The position numbers and the translations under genes were made by a program. A stretch of 30,730 nucleotides of DNA, taken from UBA2160 sp964588665 (GTDB taxonomy: Bacteria; Chloroflexota; Dehalococcoidia; Lucifugimonadales; UBA1123). The notes beneath the pieces were generated by a model. It had not been told where the DNA came from. It worked only from the letters and a program-made list of their open reading frames with translations, and ran no database searches. The first letter of the stretch is position 1. Every line of letters begins with the position of its first letter. The stretch covers positions 1 through 30,730 of the forward strand of contig CAZPQQ010000035.1 of assembly GCA_964588665.1 (NCBI GenBank), in the 5' to 3' direction. Below, in pieces: positions 24,173-30,730 of this stretch.

Positions 24173-24922
24173 GTGTCCCGTTTGGGCGTCATCATCGACT
24201 TCGACGGCACGATGTCTGAGCTCAATCCGGACCCCGACGCAGCCACCGCCGACCCTGACTGCCTGGCCGCGCTAACTTCACTTGTCGCGAAGCTGCCGCT
24301 CACGGCGGTGCTGTCGGGCCGTGGAGTCCGCGACCTGGAGTCGCACGTGGGTTTGGACGGAGTCTGGTACGGCGGCAACCACGGCGCCGAGTACATCAGC
24401 GACGGTGTGTACGAAGTCGTCGCCGGAGCCGATACGGCCCGCGCGAGCCTTGAATCGGTGCTGGAGCATGTCAGAACAAAGGTCTATGACCCTGCTTTCA
24501 TATGGGAGGACAAAGGCTTCGGCGTCTCCGTTCACTACCGACGGGCAGCCGACCCGATCTTGGCGAAAAAGAAACTCCAAGCAGGCCTCGACTCCGCTCC
24601 TAACATGGAGTCACTTGAGGTGTTCTGGCGCAACCATATCCTGGAAGTCCGAGGCAAAACTGGACTGAACAAAGGTCACGCCGTCCGTAAACTCGTCAAC
24701 GAGTTCTCCTTGGATTCTGTAGTGTTCATCGGAGACGACACCACCGACATCGACGGAATGCGCGCCGTCTCCGAAATGCGCGGCGCCGGTGACATCGGCG
24801 CCGTCGGGATCGCCGTAGCCCGCCCTGAATCGCCAGCCGAGTTGATCGAACTCGCCGATTACACGGTCACCAACGTCGGCGAGGTTGCAACATTCCTACG
24901 GTGGTTGGTTTCCGTGGCCTGA
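24173..24922 (+). CDS. Trehalose-6-phosphate phosphatase-like HAD hydrolase
   Basis: The 249-residue HAD phosphatase has motif I DFDGT (D9 nucleophile, D11), motif II at S48 (AVLSGRGVRDLE), GNHGAE (69-73 region), motif III K167 (GKTGLNKGHAV) and motif IV GDDTTD (187-192). GNHGAE plus GDDxTD are signatures of trehalose-phosphatases (OtsB). It would release trehalose from trehalose-6-phosphate for stress protection. No synthase gene is in the window. The start is uncertain: GTG at 24173 has no ribosome-binding site. The frame is open upstream, and AAAGGA (24113-24118) is well spaced from an ATT at 24128, giving 15 more plausible residues (IRLLDNLHDVDPIVR). Confidence 0.85.
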   Translation: MSRLGVIIDFDGTMSELNPDPDAATADPDCLAALTSLVAKLPLTAVLSGRGVRDLESHVGLDGVWYGGNHGAEYISDGVYEVVAGADTARASLESVLEHVRTKVYDPAFIWEDKGFGVSVHYRRAADPILAKKKLQAGLDSAPNMESLEVFWRNHILEVRGKTGLNKGHAVRKLVNEFSLDSVVFIGDDTTDIDGMRAVSEMRGAGDIGAVGIAVARPESPAELIELADYTVTNVGEVATFLRWLVSVA

Positions 24923-24932
24923 CGCGTCAGGC
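24917..24932. terminator. 16-bp palindrome over the otsB-like stop, between convergent genes
   Basis: GCCTGACGCGTCAGGC is a perfect palindrome. It includes the TGA stop at 24920-24922 and ends three bases before the end of the convergent cupredoxin gene (24935). It may serve as a shared 3' end for both mRNAs. No T-run is present, so classic intrinsic termination is not assured. Confidence 0.45.
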
Positions 24933-24934
24933 GC

Positions 24935-26353
24935 CTAGTTCTCCACAAACACCGTTCCCGTCATGAATGGATGAACCGTACAGAAGTAGGCGAACCGGCC
25001 CGGTTCGTTGAACGTAAACTGGAAACTTTGGCCGATGTTCAGAATCCCGCTGTCCCATCCCCCGGAAGCATCCGGCGAAACCCCGGCAGTTGACGTATGC
25101 GGCGCGCTGTCGAAATTCTCCCACGTGATCGTTGTGCCCACCGTGACGTCGAGGTTTTCGAGCGCGAAGTTTTTGATCGAGGACTCGATGGACTGAGCCA
25201 CCGGCGCCGGAGTTGCGGTGGGCGCAGGAGTCGGCGGAATCGGCGCAGGCGTTGGCGGAATCGGCGTGGGGGCCATCGGCGCTGGCGTGGCCGTTGCTTG
25301 CTCATCTTCAGTCACTGTAACCGTGCCGACCATAAACGGGTGGACGGTGCAGAAGTATGGGAACGAACCGGTCTCCTCGAAGGTCAATGAAAAACTGCCG
25401 CCTTGGTTGAAAATTCCGCTGTCCCATACGCCTGAAGGCGCCGGCGAGTCGCCGGATGTCGATGTATGCGGCGCCGTGTCGAGGTTGTGCCACACTACCG
25501 TCGTCCCCGTGTGGATGTTCAGGTCCTCCAGCGTGAAGTTGATGATGTCGGAGTTCATTGTTTGTCCCATTGGCCCCGGCGTGCTGGTCGGCGCCGCGGC
25601 GGGTGTGGCAGTGGGCGGGACTTGTGTTGCCGTCGGAGCGGCAGGCGCTGGCGTGGCGGCAGGCATGACCGTCGGCGAGCTGGCAGCAGGCTGCGGACCT
25701 GGGGTGGCGGTCGGGTCGGGCGCCGGCGTCGCGGTCGGGGCAGGCATGGCGGTTGGTGTCTGAGTGGCAGGCGGTGTGGTAGCCGCCGGGACAGGAACTG
25801 GCATCGCTGTCGATGATGGCGCCGCCAGGGCCGTCGCGCCGCTCTCGGTGACGGTCACCGTCGCGATCATGCTTGGGTGGACCGTGCAAAAATACGGAAA
25901 ACTCCCAGACTGATCGAATGTAAATCGAAACACTCCGTCCTGTCGCAACAGTGGGCTGTCCCACACTCCCGACGGCCCCGGCGAATTGCCTGAAGTCGTG
26001 GTGTGAGGCGCGCTGTCGAGGTTCTCCCAGATGACCGTCGTGCCAACCGGAACGGTCAGGTCTTCGAGAACGAAGTTGAAGATGTCCGACCGCACTTCGA
26101 CGGCGCTCGTAGGCGCTGACTGAGCTGGCGCAGATGGCGCAGACGTTGGAGCGGCCGCGTTGACGGCGGCAGGACTCGCGGTCGCGTTGGCTGCCGGCGG
26201 AGGCGCTTGAGTCGCGACGGCGGTCGGGGCCGCAGCAGGAACAGCCGGCGGTGACGACGCCGGGGTCGACGTCGTCGATTGGCCGCACGCCAATCCGACG
26301 ATTGCAACGATTCCAGTGAAAACGAGAACCTTCAGCCCTGGGCGCACTTGCAT
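24935..26353 (-). CDS. Lipoprotein with three plastocyanin-like cupredoxin domains
   Basis: The 472-residue protein starts with a lipoprotein signal (KVLVFTGIVAIVGLAC, lipid-bearing C23). Three cupredoxin domains (about 86-170, 264-349 and 388-472) are joined by Pro/Ala/Thr-rich linkers. Each domain has a full type-1 copper set: H117, C156, H159, M162; H296, C335, H338, M341; H419, C458, H461, M464, in the frames APHT and YFCTVHPxM. It would be anchored outside the cytoplasmic membrane and could shuttle electrons, or bind copper. The linkers look like flexible wall-spanning spacers. The ATG at 26353 is preceded by GGAGAG. The gene is monocistronic. Confidence 0.9.
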   Translation of the reverse strand: MQVRPGLKVLVFTGIVAIVGLACGQSTTSTPASSPPAVPAAAPTAVATQAPPPAANATASPAAVNAAAPTSAPSAPAQSAPTSAVEVRSDIFNFVLEDLTVPVGTTVIWENLDSAPHTTTSGNSPGPSGVWDSPLLRQDGVFRFTFDQSGSFPYFCTVHPSMIATVTVTESGATALAAPSSTAMPVPVPAATTPPATQTPTAMPAPTATPAPDPTATPGPQPAASSPTVMPAATPAPAAPTATQVPPTATPAAAPTSTPGPMGQTMNSDIINFTLEDLNIHTGTTVVWHNLDTAPHTSTSGDSPAPSGVWDSGIFNQGGSFSLTFEETGSFPYFCTVHPFMVGTVTVTEDEQATATPAPMAPTPIPPTPAPIPPTPAPTATPAPVAQSIESSIKNFALENLDVTVGTTITWENFDSAPHTSTAGVSPDASGGWDSGILNIGQSFQFTFNEPGRFAYFCTVHPFMTGTVFVEN

Positions 26354-26797
26354 AGCATCTCTCCGAGACGATTCCCAACTTTAGATGTGGTTCGGTTGCG
26401 AACAGGTTCCATTAAAAGTCGACGGAACGATTCGATCCCCACACCGTCGTCTCGCTGATTGCCGTGTGCACCAAGACGGACACGGCGCCGCGCCGTTGTC
26501 ACGAGCACCGCACGATCTGAACAACCTGGTCAGGCAGTCCTCACGTTGGCGCCCAACCACGAATCCTTGTTTGCTGCACGTATTCGAAACTCAAAGTTAA
26601 GTACGACGGAAATGGACTTTCGGTTCGGTCCGCATCGGTTTTCGCCTACGTGCGTCAGTGACGACGGAGTCGTCGGCGATCGATGCAGCGCTAGGCAATC
26701 AACCGCTGATCGGTGTAAGATCGCATCCTCAGGCGTGAATAGGCTGGTGAGCGTGAATTAGCCGTATGGTGGGGAGTGAACCCGAGGAGGGTGTGGA
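26354..26797. other. Divergent intergenic region, 444 nt, no gene seen
   Basis: This region lies between the divergent cupredoxin and selenoprotein genes. Short open frames here have no protein character. A candidate -10 TAAGAT (26716-26721), the same hexamer as before the EVE gene, could start the selenoprotein mRNA near 26728. No clear -35 or promoter for the cupredoxin gene was found. Confidence 0.4.
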
Positions 26798-28051
26798 ATG
26801 GTCCGGCTAGATCAGGTGTCCGATGTTGTCCGAACGAGCTTGTTAAACATCGAATGCCCGGTATTCGACGGGCGTCCTTGGGTGGAAGGGCCGCCCGTCT
26901 CGCAGCGGCGAGTCGCCATCATATTGACCGCGGGGCTCCATATACGAGGCGACCGACTTTTCAACATTTCGTCAGGAAACGTCAGGAGCATACCGGGCGA
27001 GTATCGCGTCATTCCCGGCGACACGCAGGCCAACGACCTGGTGATGAGCCACGTTTCGACGAACTACGACCGCACCGGATTCCAGAAGGACTGGAACGTC
27101 GTATTTCCTCTCGATCGTCTTCACGAGCTCGCACGGGACGGCGCCATCGGAAGCGTGGCCGATTTCCACTACTCGTTCATGGGCGCCACTGCCCCGGCGC
27201 AGATGGAGGCGGCCGCGCGCACTCTCACCGGACTGCTGAAGAAAGACAACGTCGATGCCGCACTGCTGGTTCCTGTTTGACCGGCTTGCACGCGCGCCGT
27301 TGGCGGGCTTGCACACTACATCGAAGACGAAGGAGTGCCCACGACGCAGATCAGCCTCATCCGCGAGCACACCGAGAAGATCGTGCCGCCCCGGGCGCTG
27401 TGGGTCTCGTTCGAATTGGGCCGTCCCCTTGGCGTTCCGGGAGACGCAGCGTTTCAGACGCGGGTGCTCAGCAGCGCATTGGAGTTGTTGGAGGCTCCGA
27501 GCGGCCCGGTTCTGGCGGACTACCCGGAAGACGCGCCTCCCGTGGACGGGCCCGCCGCTCTCGTGTGTCCTGTGAATTTCGACCTGCCAGCCTCGGAGAT
27601 GGGCGACGTTGAGAAGCTGTCAGCGAGCTTCCTCGAAGAACTAACGCTGATGCGCCCCTGGTACGACATGGCGGTGAACAAGCGCATGCGCACTACCGTC
27701 GGCCTCAACGGCATGGAGCCGGACGCGATGGGCTCGTTCGTTGCAGGGCTTCTGGACGGGGCCGTACCGTCGTCCGTGGACGAACTCAGTCCCGGTGATA
27801 TGTTCAAGCTGGCCGTGGAGGACCTCAAGTCGTTCTACTTCGAGGCTGCAACGGCTCAACCCGGTCAAGAGGGAGCTGACAGCGACACTCTGGCCGATTG
27901 GTTCTGGCGAGAAACCGTGGCTGGAAAGGTGCTGTTCGCGGTTCGGGACGCACACGCGGAAAGCGAAGACGAGAGCCTTCGCCTGGTCGTCAATCGTTCG
28001 TTGATCCCGAGGGCGCACAGCGGTTTCTCTCCCTTTGACGCGAGCCAGTAG
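26798..28051 (+). CDS. GrdB-family (glycine/sarcosine/betaine reductase selenoprotein B-like) protein, in-frame TGA read as selenocysteine
   Basis: Read through the TGA at 27278-27280, one frame of 418 codons gives a 417-residue protein with Sec at position 161. The N-part has RVAIILTAGLHIRGDRLF, YRVIPGDTQANDLVMSHVS, NYDRTGFQKDWNVVFPLDRL and HYSFMGATAPAQMEA, typical of GrdB-related proteins. The TGA is followed by CCG GCT TGC, giving U-P-A-C-T-R-A-V-G where Cys homologues have C-x-x-C. The sequence continues HYIEDEGVPTTQISLIREHT, ALWVSFELGRPLG and LADWFWRET. A SECIS-like hairpin lies 19 nt after the TGA. The role is probably a redox reductase acting with a thiol-selenol pair; no GrdA/C/D partner is nearby, so the substrate is unknown. 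ATG 26798 has AGGAGG seven nt upstream. The alternative is a nonsense mutation. Confidence 0.82.
27278..27280 (+). other. In-frame TGA, proposed selenocysteine codon
   Basis: This TGA replaces the first Cys of a C-x-x-C redox motif in a GrdB-like frame. Coding similarity continues without a gap or frame change on both sides, which argues against a gene end. Confidence 0.8.
27292..27308 (+). promoter_or_regulatory. Candidate bacterial SECIS hairpin
   Basis: GCGCGCC (27292-27298) pairs with GGCGGGC (27302-27308) with a single G-G mismatch, around the loop GTT. The loop G is 19 nt after the TGA. Known bacterial SECIS elements have a small stem with a G at the start of the apical loop about 16-37 nt downstream of UGA. 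The bulged U of the E. coli element is not evident. Confidence 0.55.
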
Positions 28052-28373
28052 TCTGGGCGAGACGGCCGAAGACGGCGCATCTTCTGGGATCGCGCGCGAT
28101 ACACCAAGGCGTTCACAGCATTCATGACGAAGTCTGCCGTGAGCAAGGCGACGGAGGTTGGCGATGCGGCAATCGATCTCGCCTGCATTGCCCCCGGAAA
28201 TGCTAATCGGAATTTGACATTGCGCAGTGTGTAGGCGACGATTTCGTGAGCCATAGCAGTGACAGATTCGGGCCGATCAGCCTCGGACGCAACGGCGCAC
28301 AGGGGAATATCGACGAGGCGAAAAGGGGAACATTATCGGACGAACGCCCAAAGCGAAATCTCTGCTCCAAGAG
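28052..28373. other. Intergenic region, 322 nt, no gene seen
   Basis: Nothing with protein character lies between the selenoprotein and the MFS gene. A perfect TTGACA (28214-28219) has only GACGAT at the right distance (28237-28242), so a promoter is possible but weak. AAAAGGGG occurs at 28321-28328, upstream of the chosen MFS start. The 12-bp palindrome ATCGCGCGCGAT at 28089-28100 has no obvious role. Confidence 0.4.
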
Positions 28374-29642
28374 GTGTCATCCCGGTATCTCAGCGCGTTG
28401 TCCTATCAGGATTACCGCACCCTCTGGGTGGCAAGCCTAGCGGCAGGCGCGGCGTCGTGGGCGCTTATCGTAGCCCGCGGATGGCTAGTGTTCGACCTCT
28501 CAGACTCCTCGCTATGGGTGGGCGTGGTTACTTTCGCGGCCATGATCCCCCGTGTGCTCGTCACGCCATTCTCGGGCTACCTGGCCGATCGCTTCGACCG
28601 CCGCAAAGTCCTCGCCACCATGTTCGCCCTGAACCTGGCTCACAACCTCGTCTTGGCTGTCGTCGTGATGATGGGCTCCGTCACTATTTGGCATCTCGTG
28701 GTCCTCGCGTTCGTGAACGGCTCGGTGAGGGCCGCCCAGATGCCGGCCGGCTCCGCGCTGATCCCCAACCTGGTGCCGAAGCGCCTGCTGCTGAACGCCA
28801 TCGCACTGAACCAGGCCACTATGAACGGATCGCGGTTGCTGGGCCCGCTGGCGATCGCTCCGCTGTTGGCCACTACCGGAGTCGGCGGCGCGTTCCTGCT
28901 GTGCTCGGGATTCTATGCAATTAGCCTGGTGCAGGCGCTGCGCGTGCGCACATCGTCGACCGGTGAGATCGACCACACCCGCGGATTCGTCAGCAACATG
29001 CTCGAAGGGCTGCGTTACGTGTACGCGATACCCGTCCTGCGGGCGGTCGTCGTCATGGCGTTGTTCCATTGCGGACTGACCATGTCGTTCGAGTCGCTCC
29101 TCCCAGTGCTTTCGACCCAACGCCTGAATGCCGAAGGGGCGGGTTTCAGCTATCTGATGATGGCCGTCGGCGCGGGAGCGCTGGTCGCCGTCGTCGCAAT
29201 GGCGGGCGTGACCAGCGAGTCGATGAAGGGCAAACTCTTCCTAAACCTGGGGGTGTTGAGCGGATTGACCCCCGCGTTGCTGGCGATCTCGGGCAACATG
29301 CCGTTGGCGTTGCTGGCCGCGATGGCAATGGGCGCGTCACAGGCAGGGTTCATGACGATCACGCACACGATGATCCAGTCGATCACCGCCGACAGGGTCA
29401 GAGGTCGGGTAGGGGCTGTCTACTCCGTGCACATCGGCGGAATGATGGCTTCGGCCAACCTGATCAACGGTGGGATGGCCGACTACGTGGACGCGGCCAC
29501 ACTCCTTCTGATCGGCGGCGCGGGATTCGTCGCGATCATGTTCGCGAGCTGGCAAGGCGTCACTCTCCGACGAATATACACGAGGGGTCTCCAGGCGGCG
29601 CTGGCGGGCGACAAGAGTTCAAGCGCGGTGACCGCCGACTGA
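28374..29642 (+). CDS. MFS transporter (MFS_3 / EntS-like exporter family)
   Basis: The 422-residue membrane protein has about 12 hydrophobic segments. It opens with LSYQDYRTLWVASLAAGAASWA, the usual start of MFS_3 exporters, and has the loop 2-3 signature GYLADRFDRRK (68-78). The centre carries NQATMNGSRLLGPLAIAPLL, and the second half has TADRVRGRVGAVYSVHIGG, both typical of this family. It would export a small molecule (siderophore, drug or metabolite) by proton antiport; substrate unknown. The GTG at 28374 has only AAGAG directly before it. The frame is open upstream past AAAAGGGG (28321), so the true start could be earlier with a rare codon. The next gene follows by 18 nt. Confidence 0.88.
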   Translation: MSSRYLSALSYQDYRTLWVASLAAGAASWALIVARGWLVFDLSDSSLWVGVVTFAAMIPRVLVTPFSGYLADRFDRRKVLATMFALNLAHNLVLAVVVMMGSVTIWHLVVLAFVNGSVRAAQMPAGSALIPNLVPKRLLLNAIALNQATMNGSRLLGPLAIAPLLATTGVGGAFLLCSGFYAISLVQALRVRTSSTGEIDHTRGFVSNMLEGLRYVYAIPVLRAVVVMALFHCGLTMSFESLLPVLSTQRLNAEGAGFSYLMMAVGAGALVAVVAMAGVTSESMKGKLFLNLGVLSGLTPALLAISGNMPLALLAAMAMGASQAGFMTITHTMIQSITADRVRGRVGAVYSVHIGGMMASANLINGGMADYVDAATLLLIGGAGFVAIMFASWQGVTLRRIYTRGLQAALAGDKSSSAVTAD

Positions 29643-29660
29643 TCGGGTCGGGACACAATC

Positions 29661-30524
29661 ATGCTCTCTCGTACTTTCATTCACCTCCCCGGCATTGGCG
29701 CGGTCACCGAACGTGAGCTGTGGTCCGCGGGCATCCACAACTGGGACGATTTCCTCTGCGCCGAAGAGCTGCCTCGGCGGGCGCAAAACCGTCGGGATTA
29801 CCTGCGCACGCTCATTGGCCGGTCACGGGATCGCCTGGCCGAGATGGACGCGGCGTATTTCGCATCGGCGCTGCCTAACTCCGAAATGTGGCGCCTGTAC
29901 CCCGAGTTTCGCGATCGTGCGGCCTTTCTCGACATCGAGACGACTGGCCTGTCGCCCGAGTTCGCGGACATCACGTTGGTCGGGGTGCTCGACAACACCG
30001 GCTATCGGGCGTTCGTCGCCGACGAAAACCTGGACGAGCTCCGCAACGCGATGGAGGAGTACGACCTGGTCGTGACGTTCAACGGGGCGTCGTTCGACCT
30101 GCCGTTCATCGAACACAAGATGGGCAGGATGTTCTCGAGGACCGCGCACATCGACCTGATGCACCCGCTGCGCCGGCTGGGTGAGCGCGGAGGATTGAAA
30201 GCCATCGAGCAGCGTCTGAAGATTGGCAGGCCATCGGAGCTGACGACACTCGACGGGTTTGACGCCGTCCTCATGTGGAGGATGTGGCTCAACGGCGATC
30301 GCGGCGCCAGGGACACCCTGATTCGATACAACGCGGAAGACGTCGCGTCTCTGCCTCGCTTGGCGGAGATCACCTATTCACGCCTCACGCAGAAGACGGT
30401 GTCCCGCAGGCTCGAAATCGAGCCTTGGGACCTTCCCGCGATCAGCTTGCCTTTTGACCTCGGAGTCATCGAACGACTCGGGGCCAGGAAGCAACGCCCG
30501 AGGCGTCGCAACCTGGCGGACTGA
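29661..30524 (+). CDS. YprB-like RNase H-fold (DEDD) exonuclease
   Basis: This 287-residue protein starts with a helix-hairpin-helix-like segment (FIHLPGIGAVTERELWSAGI), followed by an RNase_H_2/YprB-type exonuclease domain. The acidic residues are visible: D91 and E93 (FLDIETTGL), D146 (VTFNGASFDLPF) and D227 (RYNAEDVASL). These proteins resemble the 3'-5' exonuclease fold of DNA polymerase proofreading domains and may trim DNA or RNA ends. HIDLMHPLRRL and the GLKAIEQRLKI segment are typical of the family. The ATG at 29661 lies 18 nt after the MFS stop, with a weak GGGTCGGGA upstream. Its partner helicase-like gene, common in other genomes, is not here. Confidence 0.85.
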   Translation: MLSRTFIHLPGIGAVTERELWSAGIHNWDDFLCAEELPRRAQNRRDYLRTLIGRSRDRLAEMDAAYFASALPNSEMWRLYPEFRDRAAFLDIETTGLSPEFADITLVGVLDNTGYRAFVADENLDELRNAMEEYDLVVTFNGASFDLPFIEHKMGRMFSRTAHIDLMHPLRRLGERGGLKAIEQRLKIGRPSELTTLDGFDAVLMWRMWLNGDRGARDTLIRYNAEDVASLPRLAEITYSRLTQKTVSRRLEIEPWDLPAISLPFDLGVIERLGARKQRPRRRNLAD

Positions 30525-30550
30525 TTCTGGCCGTTCCTCCGCTCGGAGCC

Positions 30551-30564
30551 CCACCGCGCGGTGG
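30551..30564. terminator. 14-bp palindrome after the exonuclease gene
   Basis: CCACCGCGCGGTGG is a perfect palindrome 27 nt after the stop. No T-run follows directly (GGTTTTG occurs about 30 nt later). It may be a weak or factor-dependent terminator. Confidence 0.35.
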
Positions 30565-30730
30565 CCGGTTCGCTGCGCCGCGCTCAACTCAGGTTTTGTG
30601 AAATCTTTACGGCCGAGCATATCGGGGTCCCTGAGTTCGACGAGCGCGCAAAGATGTCTTCAGCAATCGGCCTCCAATTGCCGAACAGTCTTGACTGTAG
30701 ACCGTCAGCGAAAATGGGACACATTTGGGC

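Noticed and set aside
27335..28051. A separate gene starting at GTG 27335 after the TGA
   Set aside because: AGGA lies too close to the GTG for a good ribosome-binding site, and the segment continues the GrdB-like fold in the same frame; similarity covers the bases between TGA and GTG as well.
27865..28254. Minus-strand open frame of 129 codons overlapping the selenoprotein end
   Set aside because: It overlaps clear coding sequence on the plus strand, has no ribosome-binding site and shows no recognisable family.
1..30730. CRISPR array, prophage or classical toxin-antitoxin/defence island
   Set aside because: No regularly spaced repeats, phage structural genes or toxin-antitoxin pairs were seen. 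The EVE protein alone is not enough to claim a defence system.

Overview
The window is high-GC, gene-dense bacterial DNA. Its gene content (three CaiB/BaiF CoA-transferase genes, an acyl-CoA dehydrogenase, a MaoC-type hotdog protein, a ThDP-dependent lyase, an enolase-superfamily tail, a CoxMSL-type molybdenum hydroxylase and a GrdB-like selenoprotein) resembles environmental Chloroflexota such as SAR202/Dehalococcoidia-related lineages. That placement is an inference from gene content; no rRNA or tRNA gene was seen.

Layout. 1-91: C-terminus of an enolase-superfamily protein, followed by a perfect 24-bp palindrome. 368-4447 (+): a fused double CoA-transferase, an acyl-CoA dehydrogenase-like flavoprotein and a small unknown protein, closed by a bidirectional terminator. 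4561-8655 (-): hotdog/MaoC protein, ThDP 2-hydroxyacyl-CoA lyase/oxalyl-CoA decarboxylase-type enzyme and a class III CoA-transferase. A divergent promoter region separates this block from a canonical formyl-CoA-transferase-like gene (8904) with a coupled YfcE-type phosphoesterase. Together 368-10109 reads as a CoA-ester (acid activation, dehydrogenation/hydration, C-C cleavage) island.

10678-13835: an EVE-domain protein with a repetitive acidic tail and a probably leaderless mRNA, an aldo/keto reductase bracketed by small REP-like hairpin repeats, and a DUF1802 protein. 14067-18153: a strong promoter, a long leader and a large decayed cell-surface protein (IgGFc-binding-like, DUF11, Ig/cadherin-like and GON-like segments) broken by five frame changes. 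It carries a 19-bp perfect inverted repeat at one break, and its tail is joined to the C-lobe of a Ser/Thr protein kinase.

18293-24922 (+): short-chain dehydrogenase, DUF2332 protein, three-subunit molybdenum hydroxylase (2Fe-2S, molybdopterin, FAD with extra cysteines) and trehalose-phosphatase-like HAD enzyme, probably one transcription unit. 24935-26353 (-): a lipoprotein with three complete type-1 copper (cupredoxin) domains. 26798-28051 (+): a GrdB-family protein whose frame runs through an in-frame TGA in a U-x-x-C context, followed 19 nt later by a bacterial-SECIS-like hairpin; I interpret this as a selenoprotein. 28374-30524: MFS transporter and a YprB-like RNase H-fold exonuclease. 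The last bases may be the edge of an insertion sequence.

The strongest leads are the selenoprotein, the hairpin-associated rearrangement and kinase fusion in the surface-protein pseudogene, the REP-like hairpins with compensatory stem changes, the EVE protein with tandem acidic repeats, and the triple-cupredoxin lipoprotein.
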